Shown: one piece after another, positions 33,390-45,902 of the stretch
Layout: the number at the start of each line of letters is the position of its first letter
Numbering within the stretch: position 1 is the stretch's first letter
From: Maratus speciosus
Taxonomy: Eukaryota > Arthropoda > Arachnida > Araneae > Salticidae
Assembly: GCA_963932465.1 (NCBI GenBank)
Contig: OZ010795.1
Span: 20,917,874-20,981,873 of the forward strand
DNA: 64,000 bases
Reading direction: 5' to 3'
Translations under genes and position numbers: made by a program
Notes under the pieces: generated by a model
The model's input: the letters and a program-made list of their open reading frames with translations, nothing else
Databases searched by the model: none
What the model was told of the DNA's origin: nothing

Positions 33390-34790
33390 AATAAAAAAAA
33401 GCAATTTAACAAATTACAACGACCATTTGGAAGATGATTTTTTCAAAGACTAAAATTTAAGACATAAAAAATCGCACGGAGTAGATGATACATTACGTAC
33501 GCCATGGATTAAACATAAAAATTCCTGGACCCATCATGAACAAATTTTAAAAGAAATTTCAGTTTTACAATTTTCGGTACAGTAAATTTTTAAACTTCTA
33601 TGGAGCTGGAAATGGCAATCCATTACATACACCATGGATTAAACATTAATATTCCTGGATCAAACTTAAGTGAAATTTCATTTTAAAACTTTTAAACATC
33701 CCACAATATTACTTTTTATATCGTCGTATAGAGAAAAAAATGCATTTTTAATTGCAATTTGTTTGAAAGCTGTATCACCATTTGTTTCTGAATAGTAACA
33801 GAAGTACCCATCTCTGTTGAAAGTAAAGGGAAAATACAGATTACAGTATAGACCAATCAGAAAACGAATAAAATGCGGGATTCAACTAATAAAAAGCTTC
33901 AGATATGTTTTTAATTTCCTACACAGACTAAAGGCAATAACCATTTTTCCAAATGGTTAAAAAAAAGCAGGTCTTTTCGACAATATCCGGCAATCAAATC
34001 ATATCGATTTTTATTCATTTTCTTTAAAAAAAAACTGAATATTAACACGAGTCTTAATTTAGAATAATATAAATATATGTACATTGTGAACTATTTTCAG
34101 TAAATTTAAATATTGTGGTGCTGGTTATGAAATACAGGGAAACAGAAAACTACTAATAAATAAATAATTTTTTTTTCATGTTTCATTATTTTAAAGATTC
34201 AACAAGTCTTTTTTTTCCTTCAACAGTTTGTACTCCAAATTTGAAGGAAATTCATGAAAAGAAATTTCTGGAATTTTTATAGTGAATCGTAAGTGCAGTA
34301 TGGAACACAGCAATGAGCCGGTTTTTACTAAAGAAAATCAAAAATCGCAATTTCATATAAGTTATACCTAAGAAAACACAAACGTACAAGGGAAATTCTT
34401 CATTAGACACAGTGGGTAAAAGCGCCCCCTACAGTTCTCCGGAGAGAAACTCTGATTCCCCTAAAACAAAGGGATTTCGCATTTTTCTTACGGCCAGAGG
34501 GTCGAGAGAACAGAAAGGATTGAGTTTGGGTGTGTTATTAATATAGTATAATAATATTATTACGATAACATCCCTGATCAATAAGATGCTAATACTAATA
34601 AAAGCACAGAGTAATTCTCCCTGGGCGACATAAGATACAACCACGAATAAATAAAACAATTAAAGAAAATGACCCACGTAAAATTAGTGAGAAAACGATT
34701 GCTTTGTACATTTATGTAACGTAATTTTTATTTTAAAAACAATTACACGGAAAAGCAGTTGTAGAAAATCAAAGAGTGTAAGAGTTTTAA
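33390..34790. other. No recognised gene
   Basis: 33480-33560 and 33615-33680 hold a short diverged direct repeat ('cattacgtacgccatggatt', 'aaacataaaaattcctgga'). The 76-codon minus-strand frame at 34429-34659 lies in a segment richer in GC than its flanks but has no motif I recognise. Confidence 0.4.
34421..34435 (-). promoter_or_regulatory. CTCF-like core (candidate)
   Basis: On the minus strand ACTGTAGGGGGCGCT matches the CTCF core consensus CCASYAGRKGGCRSY at 13 of 15 positions by my count. A single motif match, with no functional support. Confidence 0.3.
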
Positions 34791-35612
34791 CCCATTTATG
34801 CCTAGGGTCCCATTTCTGGGACGTTTCGGATTTTAATACTTTTATAATTTTCTTCTTCTTGAAACATGAAAATTATATGAAGTAATTATCTATAAATGTC
34901 GTTAACTATTATCGAGAGATGATAGCATAAGATTGATATTTATTTGCTTAAATAAAGTCCGTTCTTCGGTGTTTATAGATTTTTCATTTTTCAAGATAGC
35001 GAAATGTAAAAAGTAAGTTTATTTCTATTTTTTGTATGAAGGATGTAAATAAATAAGTCATAATCTTTGCTTGTAGACTTCTTTGAAATACGTTGATATA
35101 CGATTTTTTTTAAATTGCGAAATTATATGTCCAAGCCTACTTTTTATGCATGTTTGTAACGCACAAAATATAGGTTGCTAGACTTAAATGGGTACATATT
35201 TCTATTAGCATTTAGGAAACAGATATTGATATAAAGTCCTTTTCAAGATGATTTTGAAATAAATTGTTTTTTAGCCTGAAATACGATTATTCTTAATTTA
35301 TTATTAATTATATTTATAAGGTTATTAGTCTATGTAAAGAAATAAGTATATATTTTTACTAGTTCATAAAAATACTAATTATAGTATACAATATACAATT
35401 TAAAAGCTTAATTTATATAAATTTACACAAAACGTATAATTATGCATTATTCCACATATGGATATTCCCATATTTAGCAAGTTTGCATTTTACCAAATAA
35501 ATACAAATATATTTTAGCGTAATTTTTTTAGTATTTTTCCATTTCATTTTGCAACATTTCAAAGTGATTTTACAAACAAATTTGACAAAACAAAAATTCA
35601 GGCATAAATGGG
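34791..35612. mobile_element. TTAA-flanked non-autonomous element (piggyBac-type)
   Basis: TTAA lies at 34787-34790 and 35613-35616. The ends are a perfect 13-bp inverted repeat CCCATTTATGCCT. The left subterminal region has a hairpin GTCCCATTTCTGGGAC, as often seen in piggyBac-type MITEs. The 822-bp interior is AT-rich and non-coding. Confidence 0.88.
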
Positions 35613-36044
35613 TTAAATGTTTTACTCACTTTTACGGTTTCTAAATGTTACAATATTTGAATTTTTGAAAAATTTACATGCTCAAATAATAAATATAAAT
35701 TAAACTATTTCAATTTCGGATTCCAGGATGTAAAATATTATGTGACGCGACGCCAAATGAAAAATTCGACATTCACGCGTGACACATGATCTTGATACCT
35801 TTGATTTACATTCAAATTCGGAATATGTAAAACCATTATTTATAACAATGTTCAGTAATTACAATTCAAAGTTTTTTCCATGTCCTTTAGTACACTAGAA
35901 AGTAAACATTTCTGTACTGACTACATGATGGTTGACGAATTGCAGAAATCGCACTTGATAAATACAATGCTATAGTTAGTTCTGTATAATGTTCTGGAAA
36001 ACGATTCTAGAATTAAATAAAATCTAAATATTGTTTTTAGGTGT

Positions 36045-36290
36045 TTCCACAATTCTAAGAAATAAAGTTTGAAAATGCTAAATAGTAAAATTTCACATGG
36101 CTAAAAATAATTAAGTTTTTAAAATGCTAAGAATTGAACATTCACAATGTTCATTTGTAAATTTTCGCAATGCTAAGAAGTAAACTTAAGCCATGTTTAA
36201 AAGTATACTTTTTCATTGCTAAAAAGTAAACATTCGTAGTGCTAAGAAGAAAACATTCACAATGGTACCAAGTAAGTGAAGAAGTGCTAA
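36045..36290. repeat. Degenerate short tandem repeat
   Basis: About ten diverged copies of a unit near 23 bp, roughly ATGCTAAGAAGTAAACATTC plus ACA. Clear units lie near 36076, 36168, 36210 and 36238. Weaker copies extend left towards 35890 ('ctagaaagtaaacatttc'). Confidence 0.65.
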
Positions 36291-36299
36291 TTAATCCTA

Positions 36300-37660
36300 A
36301 AAGTATAGTTGTGTATGTTTACTCCACCGTGTAAAGATAATAAAAGAACTACTAAATATGTCTCTTAATCTTTGTCTTGTTGCAAATTTTTGTTACATTT
36401 ATAAAATTTTATATACAGGCAAACGCATAACATCAACGAGGGTGAATAATCCTTCCGCTGCCAGTTTAAAGACATATAAATAGATAACTCTACAATTAAT
36501 AATAGAATAAAACGCCTAAAATCCTCTCCGTCTTCTAAATTGGTCTCCTTGTTAATTGTCGTGCTAAGTGATGATCCTTCTTGTCAATGATATAAAAGGC
36601 TTGTGTTTTTTCAAATCAAGCTCTCATAGCTAGCTGAAATGGAAATGTTTGGAGTAACGCGGCATTTTTTAAAAAAGTTTGAGGATAAACTATTTATAGT
36701 GTTTAATAAAATTCATAACAATATACTGATGTACAATTTGCTGTGTAAATTATCTTGTACATGACTGATACTTGTAGAATGGAGCATCTTCGACTTGTTC
36801 CAGTTATGCATTACCTGAGAAGTTGTTCGATAAGCTAGCAGTAATCAACAGTTTTTTAAACATTTATAAAAAATATCTTTCTAAAAAAAGAAATTTCATT
36901 GTCAATATTAACTGCGAATTTTTTTCAAGTAAATCCTACTTCATATAATCTACGGGGAGTTCAGTCACGTTTAAAAGTTCGTAAATGGTTTCCAACATGA
37001 CGTATCGGAGCGCAGACGTATTTTTCATTTTCAATTAAATTGATTTGCTCTTATCAACTTTCACTGTATGTTCTTTTATTTTGCAATAATTGGTAAAATC
37101 TTTTCACCAAGACAGTGTTGTTTAACAAACCATATATTTATCTTTATTACTGTTCTACTATTTCAAACTTTAAAATAAAATAACTTTTCTGTTCCTTGAA
37201 AAGATTCACACACAGTTTATTTTTTTATTTTTTTCGCAAACTACATGTACATTGTACATTTCAACTTATACTTTTGAAGATGTCAGTACTTATTATCAAC
37301 TGAGAAAAATAATTTTAGTAGTTAAGAATATTTTCCTTCCTGTCACATCACAAAACAAAATCGCCATTGTGATAGTGCATAAATCTAATAATCTGTTCAC
37401 TGCTTACGGAAAAGATGTTTGCAGATAAAAGGCAACACTCTGTGCAGTTGGCATTACCGACCTAAAATATAAAAGCGTTAGGAAATCAAAATTTAGCTCT
37501 TAATATCGAAAAAATAAAATTATTTTCCTTGAAAATATAATAATTTTAATAAAATTAAATCGCACCGAAATATATATTATTAGCGTAAAAAGTGTGTGAT
37601 TAGTGTGGAAAGAGAAAAAGTATAACAATTTTTTGATAGTGATGATTCTGTGCCAATCTA
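36300..37660. other. 3' flank of the receptor gene; nothing recognised
   Basis: AT-rich sequence. I see no exon-like frame. On the minus strand, downstream of the receptor stop, no clear AATAAA polyadenylation signal appears in the first 250 bp. Confidence 0.4.
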
Positions 37661-37661
37661 A

Positions 37662-38929
37662 TTATACGGGAGTTTCATCAGAAACTTTTCTCCTTTTTCT
37701 TTTCTTGATTATCTTCATAGGATTCATTTTGTGTTTGCCTGACCATATTTCAACTATGAGAACTAAAAGCGATATAAAATAGCCGGATAAAAGAAATATA
37801 AATGCAGGGGCAACTAGTAGTTTCAGAATCCGAGAGATTTGATTTCATTCTCATTTGCGACAGAAAACGGTCATCGTTAAAATATTTCAAGTACAGGATT
37901 GAAGCCATCATCTTATGTACGAATGACTCCAAAAGTTTTTTATGGCGGACGCCTTTTCGAACCATCATTGCAGACATGCTTTCTTGAAAACGGTCTTCTG
38001 AGATGAAGAATATTCCAGCTTGAATGTCTGTAAACTTCGTCTCTATGAAATAAGCAAGGTTTTGGTTTTTACTCTCACGTATAAAATTTATGAAAGGCCG
38101 CCCGTAACTTAATTTATTCTCCAGAATGTCTGTCCCGATTAATCTTAAATGTTCCCGTTTTGATTCCTGCAAGTAATGTGCAAGACCAGTGTTTAGAGGA
38201 CAAATGCAATGATAATCACCACTTTTTTATAGCTGAAGCTAACTCTGAAAGAGTCTTTATTTTAGTGATAGGAGGAATTGAGAGAAAGGAAAAAAATACA
38301 GAATCGAAAGACAGGCAGAGCAGCATAGCTCCTACCACCCACGAATAGAAAAGAAGTTTCTCCACAATGGACGAAGGTCTTATAATGGAATTTTGCTTCA
38401 TCAATATTGCATAAACGTAGAAAAAAATATTTATGAAGTTATACTTCCTTTTGAATATTGTATAACTAATTACCGGCATCAAAATTAAAACTGATATTAT
38501 AGCTATCCAGACAGACAACGAAAAGATTTGGAAGATTCCAAAAATGTGTGGTTTGTATTCCGGTTTTTTAGTAATAAATGTATAATCTTCTAACTGGTAC
38601 GGGTAAGAAAAATCCACTATCTCGACAGTTTCTTTCCTCATAAATATTGGAGTAACCCCAACATCAATTTCTGAATCATTTATTTTTTTTATTAGTCCTT
38701 CCAAAGTGCCATTAGTCCAACGCCAATTTCTTTCATAATTCATAACAAAATGAATTCTGTCAAAATATTTTGTACATTGTTGAATGTACTGTAGAAGTGT
38801 AAGTGATAATCGACCCTGTGGATTTGATTTTGATGATAAAAATCCTAGTACCTGTCCTTGCGTTGCCCTTGAAAGGGTTTCGTAACGCGAAGCATCATAT
38901 CCAAGAATTATTTTTCTCTGGTATTCCAT
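37662..38929 (-). pseudogene. Ionotropic receptor (IR) of the glutamate-receptor superfamily, two frameshifts
   Basis: A ligand-gated cation channel subunit of the arthropod IR type, probably chemosensory. From the ATG at 38929 the frame gives the S1 ligand-binding half (residues 1-125, with WTNGTLEGLI and IVDFSYPY), helix M1 (about 136-157) and the pore loop. The next helix carries SFDSVFFSFLS. The frame then fails at residue 235 in a run of six A (about 38222-38227). One base fewer restores S2: SGDYHCICPLNTGLAHYLQE, then IFFISEDRFQESMSAMM and the segment before M4. A second one-base shift near 37817-37820 separates this from the last helix (FLLSGYFISLLVLIVEIW) and a basic tail ending at 37662. 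The total is about 420 residues, complete for an IR without amino-terminal domain. The Arg that binds glutamate's carboxyl in iGluRs aligns by eye with Thr101. There is no intron, and an upstream in-frame TAA supports this start. Either a young pseudogene or an assembly with indel errors. Confidence 0.88.
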
Positions 38930-38931
38930 AT

Positions 38932-39305
38932 CCCTTTACCTTTAGTTAACTAATTTTCTATAATATGTTACTTGTAACATATTTTAAATATGAAATGTTT
39001 TACTACATTTAATATTAGAAAATATGAATGAGGTTTAACAACATTCAAATGTCATTAAAAGAATATCAAGAATATTTCTCATTTTTAATTACAAAAACGG
39101 TAACGGACGAAATAAAATTACCTTTTACCTTTAGTTCACTAATTTTCTATAATATGTTACTTATAACGTATTTTAAATATGAAATGTTTTACTATATTTA
39201 ATATTAGAAAATAAGAATAAGGGTTAACAATATTCAAATTTTATTAAAAGAACATCAAGAATATTTCTAATTTTTAATTACAAGAACGGTAACGGACGAA
39301 ATAAA
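38932..39305. repeat. Tandem duplication of about 188 bp at the receptor 5' end
   Basis: 38932-39118 and 39121-39305 are near-identical direct copies, starting 'cctttacctttagtt' and ending 'ggtaacggacgaaataaaatta'. They differ by scattered substitutions. The left copy ends a few bases from the receptor's ATG, so any promoter or 5' UTR element in it is present twice. Confidence 0.9.
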
Positions 39306-39317
39306 ATTATATTCTTG

Positions 39318-40390
39318 TTTTTTACTTTCTTCTATATTTACAAGAAGAAAGTATTGGATTCGTGAAAAATTTCGACTTCCGGTTTTCGACGGATTTATAC
39401 GTTTTAGAATGCCCAGAACACGATTTGGTGGTTTTTAGAAAATGTCTGTCTGTGAGTCTGTCTGTCACTCTGTGAGTCTGTATGTGACAAAAATTTTGTG
39501 GGCGCTCTATCTCAAGAACTAATGCACGGAGTTTCACAAAACATTATATTAAGTTAGACTTTGATATAAACTGGACCTGATTAGTTTTTGGTGAAAATCG
39601 CCCAACCGGTGGCGCTGCTATGCGGCATTTTTCACGATTTCTGCAATAGCTATATCTCAAGAACTACTGCATGGATTTTCATAAAACTTCAGATTTAGTT
39701 AGTCCAGGTTATAGTTTGGTGCTGATTACTTTTTTGTGAAAATCGCCCAACAGGTGGCGCTGCTATGCTGCATTATTCATGATTATCGCAATAACTCTAA
39801 CTCAAGAAAAAATGCACGAATTTTCATCAAACTTCAGATTTAGTTAATCCCTGATATAAACTAGTGCTGTTTATTTTTTGGTGTAAATCGCCCAACAGGT
39901 GGCGCTGCTGTGCTGCATTTTCACTACTTTCACAAGATCTGTATCTCAAGAACTACTGCACAGATTTTCATTAAGCTTCAGATTTAGTTAGTCCTTGACA
40001 TGAATTGACGTATAAATTAGTGCTGTTTAATTTTTGGTGTAAATCGCTCAACAAGTGGTGCTGCTATGCTGTATTTTTTTGCGATTTCCGCAATAGCTTT
40101 ATCTCAAGAAATAACGCTTAGATTTCCAACAAACTTCAGATTCAGGTATACCTTGATATCATTTAGTACTGTTTATTTCTGATGTAAATCGCTCAACAGG
40201 TGGCGCTGCTATGCTACATTTTCAGAATTTCCGCTATAGCTCTATCTCAAGAACTAATGCACGAATTTTCATCAAACTTCAAATTCCGATATACTTTGAT
40301 ATGAATTGGTGCTAAATTCATATAATTTCTTGTACTATTTAAATGATTTAATTGACGTGATTTATATAGAAGAAAGTTTTGTGATGGCCA
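39318..40390. mobile_element. Dispersed element carrying a tandem array
   Basis: The left edge reads 'ctttcttctatatttacaag' and continues 'aagaaagtattggattcgtg'. A CTGTCTGTGAGTCTGT microsatellite follows at 39441-39483. The right edge has 'tatagaagaaagttttgtg' near 40370, which mirrors the left 'ctttcttctata'. I infer a TE with this short inverted edge; the class is not determined. The interior is the array at 39590-40250. Confidence 0.5.
39590..40250. repeat. Tandem array, 5 copies of a 145-bp unit with a CTCF-like core
   Basis: The word 'cccaacaggtggcgctgcta' and variants start near 39602, 39747, 39892, 40048 and 40193. The spacing is 145 bp with one 10-bp insertion. Each unit continues 'tatctcaagaacta', 'tgcacgaattttcatcaaac', 'ttcagatttagttagtcc'. 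CCAACAGGTGGCGCT matches the CTCF core consensus at 14 of 15 positions by my count; the fourth copy (CAACAAGTGGTGCT) is degraded. Confidence 0.88.
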
Positions 40391-40399
40391 CAACATACT

Positions 40400-42690
40400 A
40401 GTTAGTTTCTATTTTCAGAAAATACACAATGGTTAATAACATTGACTGATGCATTTAAACCCGTCTTAACTAATTGAAAACAATCAACGTTTATTGTATT
40501 AACCTCAAAGTACTGAAACACTAAAAGCGATTCTTTGATGTAGTTTTATCTTTATAAAATGAATATCATCTTTTATTTTAATTTGTATACATTTAGAAGC
40601 AGGCATGACATGAGTGATGTTGTTTTTAAAATCATTTTTCATTCTATTGCAAAGTCATTTTGTTTATCACTTATCGATTGTAAACTTAATCTTTTGTATT
40701 TAGTTATGGATATAAAAAAAAATAAAACTGAAATGCCAGTAATGAATATATTGCAAAAGGGAGTTTTGATATTAAGTGTAAAATCCTTTACCAATTTCTT
40801 TCACTTACCTCAGTTCATTAAAATTTAATTAAATTTAGTTGATTAAGAAAATCTATTACATTTCACAGATTTGTAATTTTTATACATAAATGAACCACAA
40901 AATGAAATGATCCAGTTTTCTTCGTGCACAATATAACATTACGCACAAGACAAAACTGGCATATTTATATATATATTGCAAAACGGCGTGCTCTCTGAGA
41001 ACTAATGCATAAAAATATTCTGAACTGGAGTGAGATTTATTCAGGTGGGGTTTATATGATTGAGTATTTGTACAAGAAGACGTCGGCACGGGATTCAAAT
41101 GGTACCATGTTGAACCGCAAATGTCCTTTTAACGAAAATATGGTTTTTCGATAATATTTCTTTAGGATTATAAGTAATACTGTAGTATCCTAACTAGTTT
41201 AATATACTAACAAACACGCCTTTCCATACGCTGTGACATGTTGATATGTATATAACTGCGCATAGATCTTTTGAATATCACAATTTCCTTTGCGTGAATA
41301 ATTTTCAGAGATCTACAGATTATCTCAATAATGAATCATCCATGTTCATAGCTGAGATTTTGCGAAAACATAAGTTAACAATTTCAAACTTTGGTCTTGT
41401 ACTCGACAACAGCTGAAAACAAACTCAGATATGACTAGTCTCGCTAATATGCATAGTTTTGTTAGTATATTTAGAGAAAGTTAATGTCATCTTTTCAAGT
41501 TGAAGAGGGCTGTATCAATCCGTAACATGCACCACCACACAGTGATATACTCGAACGTACAGTAATTATATTACTTGTTATTATTCATCTGAATAGAATG
41601 ATTTGTAATTTAAACTTTTATTTAAACGTTTATAAATCAGTTTTAAAACATGTCTAAAAACGTAGTTGCTCAATACTATTTACAAATTAGAATTCCAATT
41701 TGTAAAAATTTTTGTGATTTTTTAGCTCTATAGCATATATTTTTAAATCGAACGTATCATAGAGTAACAAGGGCTCGGAACATATTTAAAAGTTTGATCT
41801 AGTTTTTCGTGCATGCAATTATTTAAACTTATTATTAAATTACTTAAATTACAATATCAGAAAAATATTCTATTTTGTGTTTATACCTTTATATAAGGTA
41901 CTTCAAGCTAGAAGGTGGATTTCGATCTTTTCAAATTTATAATATACTGGTTGTATGCACTGTTAATTAAACGCGGTTATATATAAAATCTAATATTTTT
42001 CAATGTTTACTATGTCTGTTCGCTTGAATACATGACTAATTAAAAGTTAATATTTTCGCCCTTCAACATTATTTCTTTTGTTTTTCAGTACCAGTGATCA
42101 CGTCAAGCATTTGTTTTAGCGAAGGCAACATCATCGAATTCTGGTAGATATGTACCCTGAGCCCCCCCCCCCCATTAAAGTCATTACTTTTCGGTACATT
42201 ACGTTTAGTTAATCCTTATTTTAATACAAATAAGAACAAGTTGAAAATTGTACGTCAAATATGTCAAATGAGATACGTTCCTACTATAATTAGTTTTATA
42301 AATATTCAGATTTTGCTGCAATAGCTGTTGCACTCTTGTAGCAAAAATGCATGAATACAAAAATTATTACAATTATACATATTAATTTCAGTAATTCGGA
42401 AATAATAGGACTCCATGTTAAATAGAAAGTAATCACCATGGCAACTTAGCATTATAACCTATCATGGGATATCATTCAATTAATTACGCATGATAGAATT
42501 CAATAGCATGAAAAACACTTTAATAAATAACTTTTATGTTTTGATTCTATTTTTATAAAATTAGAAATGACTCGACAAAATTCGGAAACGATTGTATATA
42601 TTAAATTTCAATCTATTCGTTTGGGTATTTTTTGCGCTGTCATATGCTGGCAGAGGAGCAGACAGACAAGCAGACCAGACGACGACTATA
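40400..42690. other. No recognised gene
   Basis: AT-rich; the 89-codon frame at 40559-40828 has no motif and resembles chance. A C-run of 12 nt lies at 42162-42173. Near 42437 CCATGGCAAC is only half an X-box. Confidence 0.4.
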
Positions 42691-44307
42691 CGCTGTAAAA
42701 GAAAACTGTAAATTTACAGCTGGTTTTGCTGTGAAATGCTTCATCAGCATTAAAATACAACCTTTTTGTAATTTAAGTGTTGATTTACAGTAAGTTGCTG
42801 TTATTTCAACGACGCCAAAACCGCCCTGACAACATTCCCAATGAGATATCCACAGGAAGCATCAAGCCAAAGCATGTTATTATTAGCGTTAGTGTCGTAC
42901 GACTTTCAGCGTCTTTCTTAATATGTATTTATTATTGCAATTCAAAGTAGCACTATTAGATACATAAACATAAAACTGGATAGTTTTAAAAAATCAGGTT
43001 AAGTTTTATTTTTATGTTTATTTTTATAATTGATTTAATAACTATTAAATAGCCAGTTCTCTTATACAAAGTAAGATACGAATTTCGTATTTAGCCACAT
43101 GTATATAAACGTTGAGTATTAATTGCCTTTGAATCATTTGTATAAAAAATAAATACTTTGTCTTAAATTATAACAAAAGATAAATTTTCAAAATTAGATT
43201 ATTTGTACTTTCTCATAGGACTTTATTATTATTTAATTATGTGCCTAAGTACCAGATTAAAATAAAATCCTTATTGTATTATTAGGTGCGACTTATTTTG
43301 GTATTTGTTTTTTCAAGATTCCAGTTTATCCGTTCGTATTTTAATATAATTAGTAATATAAACCATATATATAATTTTTTTATTCTCCAAAATACATAAG
43401 CTCACTTTCTGTACATATTTAAATATTTTTTTTATTTAATGTATTATTATAGTTTATTAAATTTTCAAAATCCGTCTCACTGCCAATCAGTCTCACTACC
43501 ATTCTTTTTATAGATGCTAGTTTTTTACGCGCATTTATTTTCATTTTTTATATGTAATTTTGAAATCATTTATTATATGTAATCTGGATACACTATTTTA
43601 TTAATCCATAAAGTATTCCAATTGTTTTCATACTGTTATTGCAGCAAATAGCATTCTCCTTTTGTCCATTATTTAACAATAAAAAGTATAATTCACATCT
43701 AGATGCTGAAATTAAATATTTTGAACATTCTCATTGTACATATATTTTATATTGACATATGAAATATTCTGTGCAATGAGTTACAATAGTTCAAAATTTT
43801 CTATTTATTGCTCTTTTAGTGTCTTTTCTTATTATATTTCTTAATTTGCTTTATGGTGCTAAATTTGTTTCTCACATATGTATAACATAACTTATTATAT
43901 AACAATGCTATTAAACCAATGATATAAGTAGACATAAAGATAACACTTAGTGCCCTTAGTCATTAAAACATGTCTCATAAAATAAAAAACAAGAAAAATG
44001 CAAAGTAAATAAACATTACAGGTGAGGGGATTGTAAAAATACAAGTAAAGAAAATGGCTAAAAATTTAGAGTTATGTTGTTAAGAGCGATGTAAAATTAA
44101 TGGCAAAAAACACTGAAATAATACAATTTTTTTTAATAGCTGAAAAACAAAACTACTGTAAAATTAACTGTAAAAAATGCTGTAAATTTAAAAATTTCCT
44201 GTTTACCCGGGATAAACAAAATTGCTGTAAATTTAGAGCAAAATTTGCTGGCACCCATATTGCAAACATTTTTTCTCTAAAGATGCAGTGATTTTTTTTT
44301 TACAGTG
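42691..44307. mobile_element. TA-flanked non-autonomous element with CTGTAAA repeats
   Basis: The left end TA|CGCTGTAAAAGAAAACTGTA is mirrored at the right by TTTTTACAGTG|TA. The ends and interior repeat 'ctgtaaattta', 'actgtaaaa' and 'gctgtaaattt' several times (42700-42800 and 44150-44240). It is about 1.6 kb with no transposase frame. Tc1/mariner-type by its target; the TIR is short, so the ends are moderately certain. Confidence 0.55.
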
Positions 44308-45320
44308 TAGGTGCTACGTATTTATATAATTACGAATGGACCTAAAAAGGAACAAATGAGGCAAAAAAATCGTTTTGCTTGAGTAGGATTAGAGGAAGAT
44401 CGAATTTTTGTCCACAAAACAAAATAGTTATTCTTAAAATATTCATAGATGACACCGGCATGCGTAAAACAGCAGGTTTATGCAACCCAAAACAACTCGA
44501 TGCAAGCAGTATGCTTTCGTTTCCAGATCAATCGTTGTTGATTTAACTCTTCTTCAAGAACGGACAATCAGTAGCAACATGGCAAAAGGACGCAAGACGC
44601 GAAATGCACCCTTTTCATGTGCTTGGACACCGAAGCTTGTTAGGCGCTTCCAAAAACGTGGTGTTTTAAGATAAGCCTAATTTTCATGCACATGCTTCAT
44701 ATTATGCATTCCTGTGCCATCGATTGGTAATTTTTTGAAGCACAACATTTTTGTCTTTAAAATAAATCCGATCTCCCTTTCATCTCACTCGTGCAAATCG
44801 AAACGATTAGCATTATTTGTTCCTTTTTACTGAATTTTTAAAGTTTTATCAAATTTGTGGCGTAATCGATATCTAAGGTCCGTTGATAAGTTGTTGAGAA
44901 TGTTATACATTAATGTGACGAAATATCCAAGAAAAAAGCTTAATTCTGTGAAATCTTTAAAAAATTGTACATATAAAACAGTTATAAAAAGGGATCACCT
45001 TATTATAAGCTGAAAGATGTAATGCATTCCTATTTACTGTCTCCTCTTGCTTCAAACACGTATCGATTAATGAGAAGTATTTGATTTACCAGTTTTTTAG
45101 AAATGTTGTGCAAATACATCAAAGAAATAAACATCGTTGGTTTTGTCCTTCCTTTAGCAAAATACAATCCAATATAATCTAAGAAATCATTGAAAAGTTT
45201 CTGAACTCTTGTGGCTACATGAATAACACACGAACTATTGACGTAGGAAGGAAGCTTTTCGCTGATGAAATCGATGCACGTATATTTTCTTTTCCTTCAA
45301 CAAATGTGCCATTAAATATA

Positions 45321-45902
45321 CAGGGTTAGTCTAAATGATTCATCGGCCTTCAAAACACTGTGCGTTGAGAGGTACACAAGCTATAAAGACTGGTGATACA
45401 TGACAAGATACATACACTCACAAAGATTAAAATACCGCCTCATAGCTCGCGTGCACCCTGGATGGCAAGACTATGGTGTCACTGTACAAGGTGGTGGCAA
45501 TGGTGATGTTCCGCAGGTCTGGGCGATGTTCCTCTGATGCCATGCCTCTCGCCTCGCCAGATCTCACGTCATGTGATTTCATCTTCTCGGGTTATGTGAT
45601 GGGCAAAGTTTATGTATCTCCAATGCCAACAACGCTGCAAGCATTACAGGAATGCATCACTGCAGCTGTGACTGACATTGGTAGAGAAAAGCTATTGCAC
45701 GCATTACTGTATTACGTACTGGATTACCGTTTGGATATCGGCTGGTTGATTAAGAGCGCACGCATTGAACATTCGTAGCATGCACTAGAAACTTGGTGAG
45801 CTTATGTATCTTTCCATATATCGGCCCTGCGGTTTTACTTACTTATAGGTCGTATATTTGTAAATAAAGTCTTATGAAACCCTATGAATCGTTTAGGCTA
45901 AC
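45321..45902. mobile_element. Internally deleted mariner element
   Basis: The left end TA|CAGGGTTAGTCTAAATGATT has a decayed mirror near 45880-45902 ('gaatcgtttaggctaac'). Only the end of the transposase remains between them. Confidence 0.65.
45473..45778 (+). pseudogene. Mariner-type transposase C-terminus
   Basis: The frame preserves ASPDLTSCDFIFSGYV, matching the SPDLxPCDFxLWG region that holds the last catalytic Asp of mariner transposases. It continues with KVYVSPMPTTLQALQECITA and ends DYRLDIGWLIKSARIEHS-stop. Family members end with a similar LDYRxDVCR...GxHIEHL pattern. Everything upstream of this region, including the first two catalytic residues and the HTH domain, is deleted. The family differs from that at 13733-14457 by both termini and sequence. 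Confidence 0.75.

Noticed and set aside
42437..42446. CCATGGCAAC as a third X-box
   Set aside because: Only one half-site is present; the opposite half does not match.
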